Shown here: one piece after another, positions 1 through 7,894 of the stretch
Layout: each line of letters starts with the position of its first letter
Position numbering within the stretch: position 1 is the first letter of the stretch
From: JBKHBQ01 sp046542305
Lineage (GTDB): Bacteria > Bacteroidota > Bacteroidia > Bacteroidales > 4484-276
Direction of reading: 5' to 3'
Length of the DNA stretch: 13,122 nucleotides
Assembly: GCA_046542305.1 (NCBI GenBank)
Contig: JBKHBQ010000095.1
Span: 1 to 13,122 of the forward strand
Made by a program: the position numbers and the translations under genes
Notes under the pieces: model-generated
Database searches by the model: none
Seen by the model: only the letters and a program-made list of their open reading frames with translations
Told to the model about the DNA's origin: nothing

Positions 1-1
1 C

Positions 2-697
2 ATGAAACAACTCAATATTTCGCTGGAACTGCAACGCCTCGACTCCATTTCGATGGTGGACCAGACCCGCCAGATCAACCAGTCGATCCAGCGCATGCAC
101 AACAACCTGGAGATGCTGAATGCCAACCTGGAAAATCTGGTGATTAAATCGCCGGCATCCGGTAAGCTGTCATCGTTCAGCGTAGAAATCGGCGAAACCA
201 AATCTGCAGGTGAACACCTGGGACAGATCGATATTCCCGAAGACGGTTTCAAAATCCGCGCCCCCATCGACGAGCGCTACATCTCAACCGTTTTTATCGG
301 ACAACTGGCCGAATTTGATTTTGCCGGTCAAACCTACGAACTCGAGATCATGAAAATCTACACCGATGTAACCAACGGCTCCTTCCAGGTCGACATGCAG
401 TTTACCGGTGAAGAGCCTGTAGGTATCAAACGCGGACAAACCGTGCAGTTGCGGCTGTTCTTCAGCAGTCCGCGCGATGCCCTCATCATCAAGCGCGGCG
501 GATTCTTCCAGGAAACCGGCGGTAACTGGATTTATGTGGTGGATGCTTCCGGCGACTATGCAATAAAACGCCATATCCGCCTGGGCCGCCAGAATACCAA
601 CTATTACGAAGTAATGGAAGGCCTCGATCCGCAGGAAGAAGTGATCATCTCATCCTACGATGCCTTTGGCGGAAAAGATAAACTTGTTTTTAGATAG
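2..697 (+). CDS. HlyD/MacA-family periplasmic adaptor subunit, 5'-partial
   Basis: This is the C-terminal 231 residues of a membrane-fusion (periplasmic adaptor) protein that links an inner-membrane transporter to an outer-membrane channel. Residues 1-45 are polar and helical with heptad-like leucines (end of the coiled-coil hairpin). Residues 47-77 form the second lipoyl half-motif (IKSPASGKL, then VEIGETKSAGEHLGQI). Residues 83-156 fit the adaptor beta-barrel (RAPIDERYISTVFIGQLAEF, GIKRGQTVQLRL), and 157-231 fit the membrane-proximal domain (ALIIKRGGFF, GLDPQEEVIISSYDAF). The signal anchor, first lipoyl half and first helix are missing because the gene begins upstream of the window; the ATG at position 2 is almost certainly an internal Met. 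It is followed 26 nt later by a small secreted protein and then by a MacB/FtsX permease, which suggests an ABC-type rather than RND-type tripartite system. Family assignment is firm; the substrate is unknown. Confidence 0.88.
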   Translation: MKQLNISLELQRLDSISMVDQTRQINQSIQRMHNNLEMLNANLENLVIKSPASGKLSSFSVEIGETKSAGEHLGQIDIPEDGFKIRAPIDERYISTVFIGQLAEFDFAGQTYELEIMKIYTDVTNGSFQVDMQFTGEEPVGIKRGQTVQLRLFFSSPRDALIIKRGGFFQETGGNWIYVVDASGDYAIKRHIRLGRQNTNYYEVMEGLDPQEEVIISSYDAFGGKDKLVFR

Positions 698-723
698 ATA
701 AATTAATTGTAAATCCCTGTCGG

Positions 724-1236
724 ATGATGCGCACGGTAGCTATAATCTGGATGTTGATTTTCGCAGGTAACTATACTGCTAATGCACAGCACAAAGTGGA
801 ATTGAAAAAGCTAAACGGTTACTGGGTGCAATCGGATGACAGGGGTTTTTCCTGTTCGAGCGTTCTGATTTTTAATGAAACTCCCGATGGGTCGGTTAGT
901 GGAAAGGCCTATTTCTTTGGGGATTCCGACGAAACACAACAATTTGATATTGCTGAAATCGATCTGGACGGCAACATCCTTTCTTTTAGCATTGAAAATA
1001 CCTCCATCGGTTTTTGCGGCGAATTGAACAGTGCGGGACGGTTTTGTGAAGGAGAATTCATCCTCGAAGGAAACAACAGTATTCAGGTGCGCCACAGGAA
1101 AATGAGCCCGGATGAATTCCGCAGATATACCGGAAGCAGCCTTCCCGAACAGCGGATCATCAAGCGTGAGATCGATGCCGACGACGGTGTGATGATCAGC
1201 CGCAAATACCCATCCTGTCCTTCCGTCGTTTCATGA
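724..1236 (+). CDS. Small secreted protein of unknown function, possibly C-terminally truncated
   Basis: I do not recognise this 170-residue protein. It begins with a signal peptide (hydrophobic residues about 4-15, likely cleavage near NAQ, residue 22). Residues 27-125 look like a single antiparallel beta domain: KLNGYWVQSDD at 29-39, alternating strands, and GNNSIQVRHRK ending the sheet. This pattern resembles lipocalin-like or 'N-terminal beta domain' modules that precede hydrolase domains in Bacteroidota, but that is only a resemblance. Cysteines lie at 44, 98, 108 and 165. The tail (126-170) is polar and ends abruptly (KYPSCPSVVS), and about 57 nt later the permease starts, so the gene may be a remnant of a longer protein. 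ATGs occur in tandem at 724 and 727; either could be the start, and there is no clear Shine-Dalgarno. Location between an adaptor and a permease gene, in the same direction, suggests co-transcription. Confidence 0.65.
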   Translation: MMRTVAIIWMLIFAGNYTANAQHKVELKKLNGYWVQSDDRGFSCSSVLIFNETPDGSVSGKAYFFGDSDETQQFDIAEIDLDGNILSFSIENTSIGFCGELNSAGRFCEGEFILEGNNSIQVRHRKMSPDEFRRYTGSSLPEQRIIKREIDADDGVMISRKYPSCPSVVS

Positions 1237-1293
1237 TGACGGCCTAAATATTTCCCGGTTCTTTTTCGTAAACACACAAAAAAATTTAGCGCC

Positions 1294-3711
1294 ATGTTCA
1301 GCAATTTCTTTAACATTCTGTTCAGAAACCTGCTACGCAACAAAGTCTTCTCAATTATCAACATCCTTGGCCTGGCCATCGGCTTTGCCGCGTGTCTGAT
1401 TATTTATTTATATGTGGTCAACGAAGTGAGCTACGACAGGTATCATCAAAAGGGCGACCGTATATACCGGTTGCTGAGTTTTTTGGAAGAAATAGGTGAA
1501 AGCTATGCCATTAAGCCTGCAGTTCTATACGATCATATCAACGAAAAGGTTCCGGGAGTGGAACATATGGTGCGTATTTTCAGGTATTCCGGGAAAATGG
1601 ACCATGAGGATAAGAGGTTTAACGAGGAGAGTTTAAAATTTGCCGATCAGGAGGTATTTAATATTTTTGGATGGAAATTTATTGCCGGTGATCCGGATTT
1701 GGCCTTAGCCGACAGGCACTCAATCGTTCTTACCGAGCGTATGGCTAAAAAATATTTCGACGAAGATAATCCTCTGGGTCGGGTTCTTACGCTTGATAAT
1801 CATATGCAGTTTACCGTTACAGGAGTTATCGAAGATGTTCCTGAAAACAGTCACTTCAACTTTGATTTTCTTGGGAGCAGCAAAGCGTTTGAGGTTCTGA
1901 ATCCTTCGTCACTTACCCATTGGGGGAATCAGGGGGTATTTATTTATATGTTGTTGCAACCTGGTGCTGATGTGAGGATTGTGGAACAAACCATCGATAC
2001 AATCTATAAACAATCTCATCCGCAGGGCAATAGGATTATGTATCAGCAGCGCCTGCAGCCGCTGCACGATATTCACCTGTATTCAGCCAGTGTTAACTGG
2101 GACATCAGTTCACAAGGCGACATAAACAATATCTACGGTTTTTCAATCATTGCCTTCCTGGTGCTGCTTATTGCATGTTTTAATTTTACCAACCTTACCA
2201 CAGCCAGTGCCACTTCCAGGGCGCGCGAGGTAGGTATCCGGAAAGTAATCGGCGCCAACCGCAGGGAGCTGATTATCCAATTCATCAGCGAAACCATGAT
2301 ATATGCACTTCTGTCGCTGATCCTGGCGGTGCTTATTGTTGAAATCAGCCTTCCTTTTTTTAATGATCTGGCAGGAAAGAACCTGAAATTTAGTTTTTCG
2401 CAATACCCAAATCTGTACTGGATCATCCCGTGTATGGTGGTGGCGGTAAGTTTGCTGGCGGGATTGTATCCTGCGCTGGTGTTGTCGCGGTTCAAGCCGG
2501 TAACCATCCTCAAGGGCAGCACCTTTGCGGAAGCGCTCAGCCACATAAGCCGCCAGAAAGTGCAGCTACGACTCAGGCAGGTGCTTATTGTGCTTCAGTT
2601 TACCATTACCATTGGATTGATTATCAGTGCGATTCTCATCAACAGGCAAATGAAATATGTGAATACGAAATTCCTCGGCTTTAACCGTGAGGCGATTGTA
2701 GTGATCGAAAATCCCTGGGATCAGCAGATGTATCCCCGTTATAAAGAATTGCTCAACAGGCTTTCCGGTCATACGGCCATTAAAGGCGTGGCGGGTACGC
2801 ACAACATCCCCGGACGCGACCTGAACAACTATATCAGCAACTTTCACGAAAAAAGCAAATCCAGGGAGGATGGCATTTCTACAGGAATCGTTTCGGTGGA
2901 TACCGCCTTTTTCAGGGTAATGGGTTCCCGGATGATTTCAGGAACGGATTTTACCAGCCCGGTATCCGGCGATCCCGAAAGGGCATGCATTGTTAATGAA
3001 GAGCTGGTTCGCCTGATGGATGTGAGAGATCCGGTGGGATTGGTGATGACCGGCTTTGACGATGGTGTAGAACGCCGTATTGTAGGTGTGGTTAATAACA
3101 TTCATTACATGTCGCTGCACGAGAAAGTCCGCCCGGCAGTGTATATCAACTCTGCGGAGAGTTACCCGCCTTTTACCACTAATCTGGTGGTCCGTCTTTC
3201 CAAAGGGATGATTGCCGAGGGAATGGCTCTGGTTGAAGAATCCTGGGCCGGGATTGCGCCCGAATGGCCCATTGAAGCCTTTTTCCTTGATCAGCGTCTC
3301 GATGAGCTTTACCGCGACGACCAGCAGGTGATGAAGGTGGTGAACGTGTTTACCCTGCTGGCCATTGTCATTTCGCTGATGGGATTGTTTGGGCTTACGT
3401 TGTTTGTCATGCGGTCACGCACCAAGGAAATCGGCATCCGACAGGTGCATGGCGCCACCGCAAAAAATCTTATGCAGATGTTTACCGGCGAATTTGCCCT
3501 GCTGGTGCTGCTTTCCAACATCATTGCCTGGCCGGTGGCTTACTGGTTTCTGATCAACTGGATCGAAAAATTTGCATTCCGCATTCACATCGGCATATAT
3601 CCTTTCCTGCTTGCCGGCGTGGTGACCCTGTTGCTCGCCCTGCTGATGGTTGGATGGCATGTGGTACGTACACTGGCCGCCAACCCGGTCAATGCACTGA
3701 GGTACGAATAG
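1294..3711 (+). CDS. MacB/FtsX-type ABC transporter permease
   Basis: This is an 805-residue inner-membrane permease of the large two-FtsX-domain form typical of Bacteroidota. In order it has TM1 (about 19-41), a periplasmic MacB_PCD domain (about 42-280, with SYDRYHQKGDRIYRLL at 46-61), three TM segments of the first FtsX core (about 283-305, 333-353, 376-398), a fifth TM (428-448), a second periplasmic domain (about 450-680), and three final TM segments (683-705, 733-755, 768-790). Each FtsX core has the expected cytoplasmic coupling segment: REVGIRKVIGA at 311-321 and KEIGIRQVHGA at 711-721. It ends with NPVNALRYE, the usual end of this family. No ATP-binding domain is fused, so a separate ABC ATPase must supply energy; it is not in the window and may lie upstream of the adaptor. 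Known relatives act in mechanotransmission or export of peptides, lipids or drugs; the substrate here is unknown. Confidence 0.93.
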   Translation: MFSNFFNILFRNLLRNKVFSIINILGLAIGFAACLIIYLYVVNEVSYDRYHQKGDRIYRLLSFLEEIGESYAIKPAVLYDHINEKVPGVEHMVRIFRYSGKMDHEDKRFNEESLKFADQEVFNIFGWKFIAGDPDLALADRHSIVLTERMAKKYFDEDNPLGRVLTLDNHMQFTVTGVIEDVPENSHFNFDFLGSSKAFEVLNPSSLTHWGNQGVFIYMLLQPGADVRIVEQTIDTIYKQSHPQGNRIMYQQRLQPLHDIHLYSASVNWDISSQGDINNIYGFSIIAFLVLLIACFNFTNLTTASATSRAREVGIRKVIGANRRELIIQFISETMIYALLSLILAVLIVEISLPFFNDLAGKNLKFSFSQYPNLYWIIPCMVVAVSLLAGLYPALVLSRFKPVTILKGSTFAEALSHISRQKVQLRLRQVLIVLQFTITIGLIISAILINRQMKYVNTKFLGFNREAIVVIENPWDQQMYPRYKELLNRLSGHTAIKGVAGTHNIPGRDLNNYISNFHEKSKSREDGISTGIVSVDTAFFRVMGSRMISGTDFTSPVSGDPERACIVNEELVRLMDVRDPVGLVMTGFDDGVERRIVGVVNNIHYMSLHEKVRPAVYINSAESYPPFTTNLVVRLSKGMIAEGMALVEESWAGIAPEWPIEAFFLDQRLDELYRDDQQVMKVVNVFTLLAIVISLMGLFGLTLFVMRSRTKEIGIRQVHGATAKNLMQMFTGEFALLVLLSNIIAWPVAYWFLINWIEKFAFRIHIGIYPFLLAGVVTLLLALLMVGWHVVRTLAANPVNALRYE

Positions 3712-3713
3712 GG

Positions 3714-3763
3714 TTTGGCACGGATTTTAATTTGAAAGCGGCATAAGCCTGCAACATGCCAAA
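3714..3763 (+). terminator. Possible weak hairpin after the permease gene
   Basis: Three bases after the permease stop, TTTGGCA (3714-3720) is matched by TGCCAAA (3757-3763), giving 7-bp arms around a 36-nt loop that contains a smaller GGC-ATAA-GCC stem. A T-rich tract follows at 3774-3783. The long loop and the 10-nt gap before the T tract make this a poor intrinsic terminator, so the call is tentative. Confidence 0.22.
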
Positions 3764-3810
3764 ATCGTTCATATTTTTTCTTTAATATATCAAAAAGCAA
3801 CGGATTATCA

Positions 3811-3818
3811 TATCTTTG
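3811..3818 (+). promoter_or_regulatory. Bacteroidetes -7 promoter box for the patatin gene
   Basis: TATCTTTG matches the Bacteroidetes housekeeping sigma -7 consensus TAnnTTTG exactly. It lies 26 nt before the ATG at 3845, giving a short leader of about 20-25 nt. No convincing TTTG -33 box is present at the usual distance, so support comes from the -7 box and its position in the only sizeable gap before this operon. Confidence 0.6.
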
Positions 3819-3844
3819 ACCCCTAATAACCGAATACCAAAGGC

Positions 3845-6040
3845 ATGAGAATCCTGCGCTTTTTTCTCCTGATTTTTATCGTAGTTGCAAGTAATTCCTT
3901 AGTTCCCGCACAGGAAAAGAAACCAAAGATCGGACTGGTTTTGAGCGGCGGCGGGGCCAAGGGCTTTGCCCATATCGGTGCCCTGAAGGTGCTGGTGGAG
4001 GCTGGTGTGCCGGTAGACTATGTGGGCGGCACCAGCATGGGTGGCATAATGGGCGGTCTTTTTGCTTTGGGCTATCATCCGGATACCCTTGAAAAACTGG
4101 TGCTGGACCAGGACTGGGAGGCGGTGCTCTCGGATCGGATTCCGCGCCGCAACCTGTCGATGCCTGAAAAGGAACAGGACGAGAAATACTTCTTCAGCCT
4201 TCCGTTTCGCGAAAACAAAATCATGCTGCCATCGGGCTTGGTGGCAGGGCAGTCGGTGTATAATATTCTTTCCTATTACGGAAGCCCGGCATACGCGTAT
4301 CAGGATTTCAGCAAGTTTCCCATCCCTTTTCTGTGCGTTGCTGCCGATATTGAAACCGGCGAATCCGTGACCCTCGACAGCGGCTATCTGCCCGATGTGC
4401 TGCGGGCTACGATGGCCATTCCCACTTTCTTTTCGCCGGTGGAAATCGACGGGCGACTGCTGGTAGACGGCGGGCTGGTGAACAATTATCCGGTAAAGGA
4501 AGTAAAGGAAATGGGCGCCGACATCATCATAGGCATCGATGTGCAGGATAAGCTGCACGACAAGGATCACCTGGGATCGCTGATCCGCATCATGGAACAG
4601 GCTTCGGCATTCCTCAGAAGACCCATGTATACCGAAGGCCTCCGGCTTACCGATATCCTCATCAAGCCGGCGCTGAACGAATACACCATCACCAGCTTTA
4701 CGGCAGCCGACAGCATCATTAGCCGCGGCGAGGCTGCTGCGCGTGCCGCTTTGCCACAAATCCTGAAAACGCTGGATTCGCTGGAAAAAGTCGGGGTGTC
4801 GCCACAAAACTACCACCCGGATACCCGCCCGCTCGACAGCATCTACATCAGCGAGGTGGTGATCGAAGGCATCAACCGCGTATCGCCCACTTTTGTCAGG
4901 GGTGTGCTGCAGATCAATGTGCTGGAATACCACCAGATCCAAAAAATAAACGAAAGCATTGTGAGGCTGTATGGCACACAGAATTTCGACAGAATCCGAT
5001 ACCGCTTCGAACCGCTGGATCGGGGAGGAAACCGCTTTGTGATTGACCTGCATGAAAAAACCGGCGGCGAATTCAGGGTGGGGCTTAATTATGATTCTGA
5101 CAATAAAGCGTCTTTTTTGCTGAACCTAACCTACCGGAATGTTTTTCTGAGTGGCGGACGCCTGTTGTTCGATCTCGCCCTTGGCGACAACAATGCCTTT
5201 ACGGCCGACTACCTGTACGATCGCGGATGGAAGCCGGGGTTTGGTATAAAGCTGAGGGCGCTTAATTTCGAAACCTATGCTTATGAAAATAGAAAGCGAA
5301 TCGCAAGTTTTAATTTCTCCAATCTGCTGATCGATGCATATACCCAGTCGAATATCGAGGATTTTTCGGTGATTGGCGGCGGACTGCAACTGGAATTTTC
5401 GAGCCTGGTGCCTGACGTTTTCCTCCTGGACCTCGAAAGCAGCTACGAATACAACACCAACCTGGTGGGATTCCTGAAGGTGGATAACCTGAACCGCGCG
5501 GTTTTCCCCACCTCTGGATTCCGGATCAATTCGCTGTTTAAGCTCGTTACCGACATGGAGGATTCGCTCAATGTACACACTGCTCCAACGGCATTTGTTG
5601 GTGCACGCTATCAGCAGGCGGTTCCGCTTGGCAAAAAAATTACCCTGAGGCCCGCAGGATATTTCGGGAGCATCCTTAGCCGTGGAGAATACGTGCTGCC
5701 GCAGTACAATATGTACCTCGGCGGATTGAGCGAGGAAGAGCGAAACGGGATTTTTCCCTTTGTCGGGCTGGAGTTTATGCAGGTAAGCGCCTACAATACT
5801 TTGGTTGGAAGGCTGGATCTGCAGTACGAATTCATTAAAAACTTTTTCCTCACGCCGAAGTGGAACATCGGGTTTACCTCGGACTACCTGGACGGGATTT
5901 TTAACGACAGGCGCGCCATCAATGGCTATGGCGTTTCGCTTGGTGTGAAAACCCTGCTCGGTCCGATCGAAGTAACCTTTATGTCGTCGGATTACACCAA
6001 AAAATGGATCGGGTATTTCAACCTGGGATACAATTTTTAA
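3845..6040 (+). CDS. Patatin-like phospholipase fused to POTRA and outer-membrane beta-barrel (PlpD/FplA-like, type Vd)
   Basis: This 731-residue protein has a signal peptide (residues 1-22, ending VPAQ), a patatin domain (about 27-305), one POTRA-like domain (about 333-405) and a beta-barrel (about 406-731). The catalytic features are all present: oxyanion GGGAKG at 35-40, nucleophile elbow GTSMG at 62-66 (Ser64) and the dyad Asp in DGG (Asp208). The barrel shows alternating amphipathic strands such as GGEFRVGLNYDSD and ends in an aromatic residue (YFNLGYNF), the usual signal for assembly by the BAM complex. Known relatives with this order are P. aeruginosa PlpD and Fusobacterium FplA, type Vd autotransporters with phospholipase A activity. 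By analogy it should sit in the outer membrane and hydrolyse phospholipid acyl esters. Whether the patatin domain faces the surface or the periplasm cannot be read from sequence. It is preceded by a good -7 box and followed 13 nt later by a membrane-metalloprotease-like gene. Confidence 0.93.
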   Translation: MRILRFFLLIFIVVASNSLVPAQEKKPKIGLVLSGGGAKGFAHIGALKVLVEAGVPVDYVGGTSMGGIMGGLFALGYHPDTLEKLVLDQDWEAVLSDRIPRRNLSMPEKEQDEKYFFSLPFRENKIMLPSGLVAGQSVYNILSYYGSPAYAYQDFSKFPIPFLCVAADIETGESVTLDSGYLPDVLRATMAIPTFFSPVEIDGRLLVDGGLVNNYPVKEVKEMGADIIIGIDVQDKLHDKDHLGSLIRIMEQASAFLRRPMYTEGLRLTDILIKPALNEYTITSFTAADSIISRGEAAARAALPQILKTLDSLEKVGVSPQNYHPDTRPLDSIYISEVVIEGINRVSPTFVRGVLQINVLEYHQIQKINESIVRLYGTQNFDRIRYRFEPLDRGGNRFVIDLHEKTGGEFRVGLNYDSDNKASFLLNLTYRNVFLSGGRLLFDLALGDNNAFTADYLYDRGWKPGFGIKLRALNFETYAYENRKRIASFNFSNLLIDAYTQSNIEDFSVIGGGLQLEFSSLVPDVFLLDLESSYEYNTNLVGFLKVDNLNRAVFPTSGFRINSLFKLVTDMEDSLNVHTAPTAFVGARYQQAVPLGKKITLRPAGYFGSILSRGEYVLPQYNMYLGGLSEEERNGIFPFVGLEFMQVSAYNTLVGRLDLQYEFIKNFFLTPKWNIGFTSDYLDGIFNDRRAINGYGVSLGVKTLLGPIEVTFMSSDYTKKWIGYFNLGYNF

Positions 6041-6044
6041 TACC

Positions 6045-6050
6045 GGAGGA
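6045..6050 (+). promoter_or_regulatory. Strong Shine-Dalgarno for the membrane metalloprotease-like gene
   Basis: GGAGGA lies 3 nt before the ATG at 6054 and 4 nt after the stop of the patatin gene. Other genes in this window have little or no Shine-Dalgarno, as is usual in Bacteroidota, so this site is unusual. It supports the start codon and translation of this gene from a shared message. Confidence 0.55.
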
Positions 6051-6053
6051 AGT

Positions 6054-6938
6054 ATGGAATTTCTACACACCCTGCTCGCCATTCTATGGAATGCCTTCAC
6101 GCAAACCCTCGGCATTGCCCTGGCCTTCTTCGGCATCATGCTGCTGTTGGGGCTGATGATGTATCTGCTGGCGCGCTTTACGCGAAATCTTTTTGCAAAA
6201 AGCCTTGGTCCCCGGGCAGAGTTGTTTATCACCGCATGGGTCGGGACGCCGGTACACGAAATGGGGCATGCTGTTTTTTGCCTGATCTTCGGGCACAGGA
6301 TCACCAAAGTGCGGCTGTTCACACCCAATTCCAGGGACGGATCTCTCGGCATGGTGGAACATACCTACAACCGCAGAAACCTGTACCAGCGGGCCGGGGG
6401 CTTTTTTATCGGCGCCGGGCCGGTGATCTTCGGCTCGTTGGTTATTTTGGCTTTGCTGTATCTGCTGGTGCCCAACGGCCATCTGATTGCGGGCAGCTCC
6501 GGCAGGAATGCGGCGCTGTTGCAGCAGGAGGGTATATCCATCGTTCAATATTCGGGAATGGTGCTGTCGGAATTCGGAAATCTCGTCCGCATGCTGTTTT
6601 CTCAGACAAACCTCAGCTCCTGGCAGTTCTGGATTTTTCTGTACCTGGTTCTGGCCATTGCTTCACACATGGAACTCAGCCCGCCCGACATCAGCCAGAT
6701 GCTGAACGGACTATTGGTGATCCTGATGCTGATCTTTGCGGTGAGTCTGTTTTATGCGGTCTTTTTTCCGTCGGCCGGGAATTTTCTCTATGCAGCCACA
6801 CCATTTATTGGCAGCCTCAATCAGTTGCTGTTTCTTGCTTTGATGTTTTCTGTCATTAATTTTGTACTCACTTTTGTGCTGCTTTCCATTCCGCTTTTGA
6901 TTTTCAGGAGAAGCATCGTGAATCCGTTTAACAGATAA
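6054..6938 (+). CDS. Polytopic membrane protein with HExxH motif, M50-like metallopeptidase candidate
   Basis: This 294-residue inner-membrane protein has about six or seven hydrophobic segments (roughly 15-40, 57-80, 115-140, 190-206, 218-238, 255-285). A zinc-protease motif HEMGH sits at 68-72 inside or next to a hydrophobic segment (TPVHEMGHAVFCLIFG), followed by ITKVRLFTP, the same layout as S2P/M50 intramembrane and membrane-associated proteases where the HExxH helix precedes a beta hairpin. The classical second M50 motif (NxxPxxxLDG) is not present; instead SHMELSPPDISQMLNG (204-219) supplies Asp212 as a possible third zinc ligand. It may therefore belong to a divergent M50-like family or be an inactive relative. 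The start is well fixed by GGAGGA just upstream. It follows the patatin-barrel gene by 13 nt in the same direction, so co-transcription is likely. A protease or quality-control role at the envelope is inference only; no substrate can be named. Confidence 0.72.
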   Translation: MEFLHTLLAILWNAFTQTLGIALAFFGIMLLLGLMMYLLARFTRNLFAKSLGPRAELFITAWVGTPVHEMGHAVFCLIFGHRITKVRLFTPNSRDGSLGMVEHTYNRRNLYQRAGGFFIGAGPVIFGSLVILALLYLLVPNGHLIAGSSGRNAALLQQEGISIVQYSGMVLSEFGNLVRMLFSQTNLSSWQFWIFLYLVLAIASHMELSPPDISQMLNGLLVILMLIFAVSLFYAVFFPSAGNFLYAATPFIGSLNQLLFLALMFSVINFVLTFVLLSIPLLIFRRSIVNPFNR

Positions 6939-7062
6939 ATTTTATGATCTTTGCACAAATGATTACAGGTTTTTGGTTTTACGCAAGGCCGCCAAGGGTA
7001 AGAAATTTTGAACATTTGATTTTTTCTGCCTTTGGAATTGTTTAGGATTTTTGATATTGGAT

Positions 7063-7094
7063 TTTGAGTTTTTTACTTCAGTATGTTATCTTCT
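7063..7094 (+). promoter_or_regulatory. Candidate pyrH promoter (imperfect)
   Basis: The AT-rich 175-nt gap before pyrH holds TTTG at 7063-7066 and, 20 nt on, TATCTTCT at 7087-7094, a 6/8 match to TAnnTTTG. Spacing is right for a Bacteroidetes promoter and the ATG is 19 nt downstream. A second 7/8 match, GATCTTTG, lies at 6946-6953 just after the previous gene. Either could serve pyrH; neither is perfect. Confidence 0.35.
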
Positions 7095-7113
7095 ACCATT
7101 AACTTAAAAGGAT

Positions 7114-7821
7114 ATGATAAAATACAAAAGAATACTGCTAAAACTCAGTGGTGAAGCGCTGATGGGCAGCCGGCAGTACGGCATCGATCCACAGCGGCTC
7201 GATGAATATGCCGAAGAAATCAGGACTGTGGCCGAACAGGGCGTTCAGGTAGCCATAGTGATCGGCGGCGGAAATATTTTCCGCGGATTGCAGGGCGCAA
7301 GCAAGGGCATGGACCGCGTGCAGGGCGACTATATGGGGATGCTGGCTACGGTCATCAACAGCCTGGCATTGCAATCCACGCTGGAGGAAAAAGGAATTAA
7401 AACCCGCCTGCTGGGCGGCCTTGCCATCGAACCCATCGTGGAGGAAACCAGTGGCAAGCGCGTGATCGAATACCTGGAGGAGGGACGGGTGGTGATTATC
7501 AGCGGCGGTACCGGAAATCCATATTTTACCACCGATTCGGCATCAGCTCTGCGCGCCATCGAAATGAAAGCTGATGTGATCCTGAAAGGAACCCGCGTGG
7601 ACGGAGTCTATACCGCCGATCCCGAAAAAGATCCCGATGCCGTAAAATACGATACGCTCACCTTTGACGAAGCCTACGAGAAAAAACTGAAAATCATGGA
7701 TCTTACCGCATTTACCCTCTGTCGCGAAAACAACCTTCCCATCCTGGTATTCGACATGAATACGCAGGGAAATCTGGCCAGGGTGTTGAAGGGCGAACCT
7801 GTGGGAACCATCGTACAATAA
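7114..7821 (+). CDS. pyrH: Uridylate kinase (UMP kinase)
   Basis: PyrH phosphorylates UMP to UDP with ATP in the cytoplasm, in de novo pyrimidine synthesis. The 235-residue length is normal for the family. Amino-acid-kinase-fold motifs are all present: KLSGEAL at 10-16, IGGGNIFRG at 50-58, GDYMGMLATVINSLALQ at 71-87 (UMP and subunit contacts), GGTGNPYFTTDSASALRA at 131-148, KGTRVDGVYTADP at 158-170 and IMDLTAF at 194-200. The start is MIKYKRILLKLSGEA, which matches family starts, with a weak AAAAGGA just before it. The next gene is frr, an order widely conserved in bacteria (often tsf-pyrH-frr); tsf is absent here and an outer-membrane/membrane-protein operon lies upstream instead. Bacterial PyrH is normally a hexamer under UTP/GTP control; nothing in the sequence suggests otherwise. 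Confidence 0.98.
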   Translation: MIKYKRILLKLSGEALMGSRQYGIDPQRLDEYAEEIRTVAEQGVQVAIVIGGGNIFRGLQGASKGMDRVQGDYMGMLATVINSLALQSTLEEKGIKTRLLGGLAIEPIVEETSGKRVIEYLEEGRVVIISGGTGNPYFTTDSASALRAIEMKADVILKGTRVDGVYTADPEKDPDAVKYDTLTFDEAYEKKLKIMDLTAFTLCRENNLPILVFDMNTQGNLARVLKGEPVGTIVQ

Positions 7822-7837
7822 CAGGCGTGCGGCAGCC

Positions 7838-7857
7838 TAAACTTTAAAAAAAGTTTA
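7838..7857 (+). terminator. AT-rich perfect hairpin after pyrH
   Basis: TAAACTTT (7838-7845), loop AAAA, AAAGTTTA (7850-7857) is a perfect 8-bp stem 17 nt after the pyrH stop. It has no GC-rich stem and no T run after it, so it may be only a weak terminator or attenuator, or a binding site near the frr promoter that begins about 30 nt further on. Confidence 0.3.
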
Positions 7858-7886
7858 ATCCTGGTGCAGGGAATTTGTCATTGTGT

Positions 7887-7894
7887 TATATTTG
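7887..7894 (+). promoter_or_regulatory. Bacteroidetes -7 promoter box for frr
   Basis: TATATTTG is an exact match to TAnnTTTG and lies 28 nt before the frr ATG at 7923. It falls inside the apparent in-frame extension that would begin at ATG 7875, which argues that the extension is not translated from this promoter and that frr can be transcribed independently of pyrH. A TTTG at 7874-7877 is too close to be the -33 element. Confidence 0.6.

Noticed and set aside
3899..6352. Two long minus-strand frames (384 and 408 codons) opposite the patatin-barrel gene
   Set aside because: They are in-register mirror frames of a clearly functional enzyme with intact motifs, open for the same codon-bias reason. 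The second also runs opposite the start of the membrane-protease gene. No promoter or domain supports either.
6086..6859. 257-codon plus-strand frame overlapping the membrane metalloprotease-like gene
   Set aside because: It is a +2 shifted reading of the same DNA; the other frame has membrane segments, HEMGH and a Shine-Dalgarno, whereas this one has no coherent hydrophobicity or motif.
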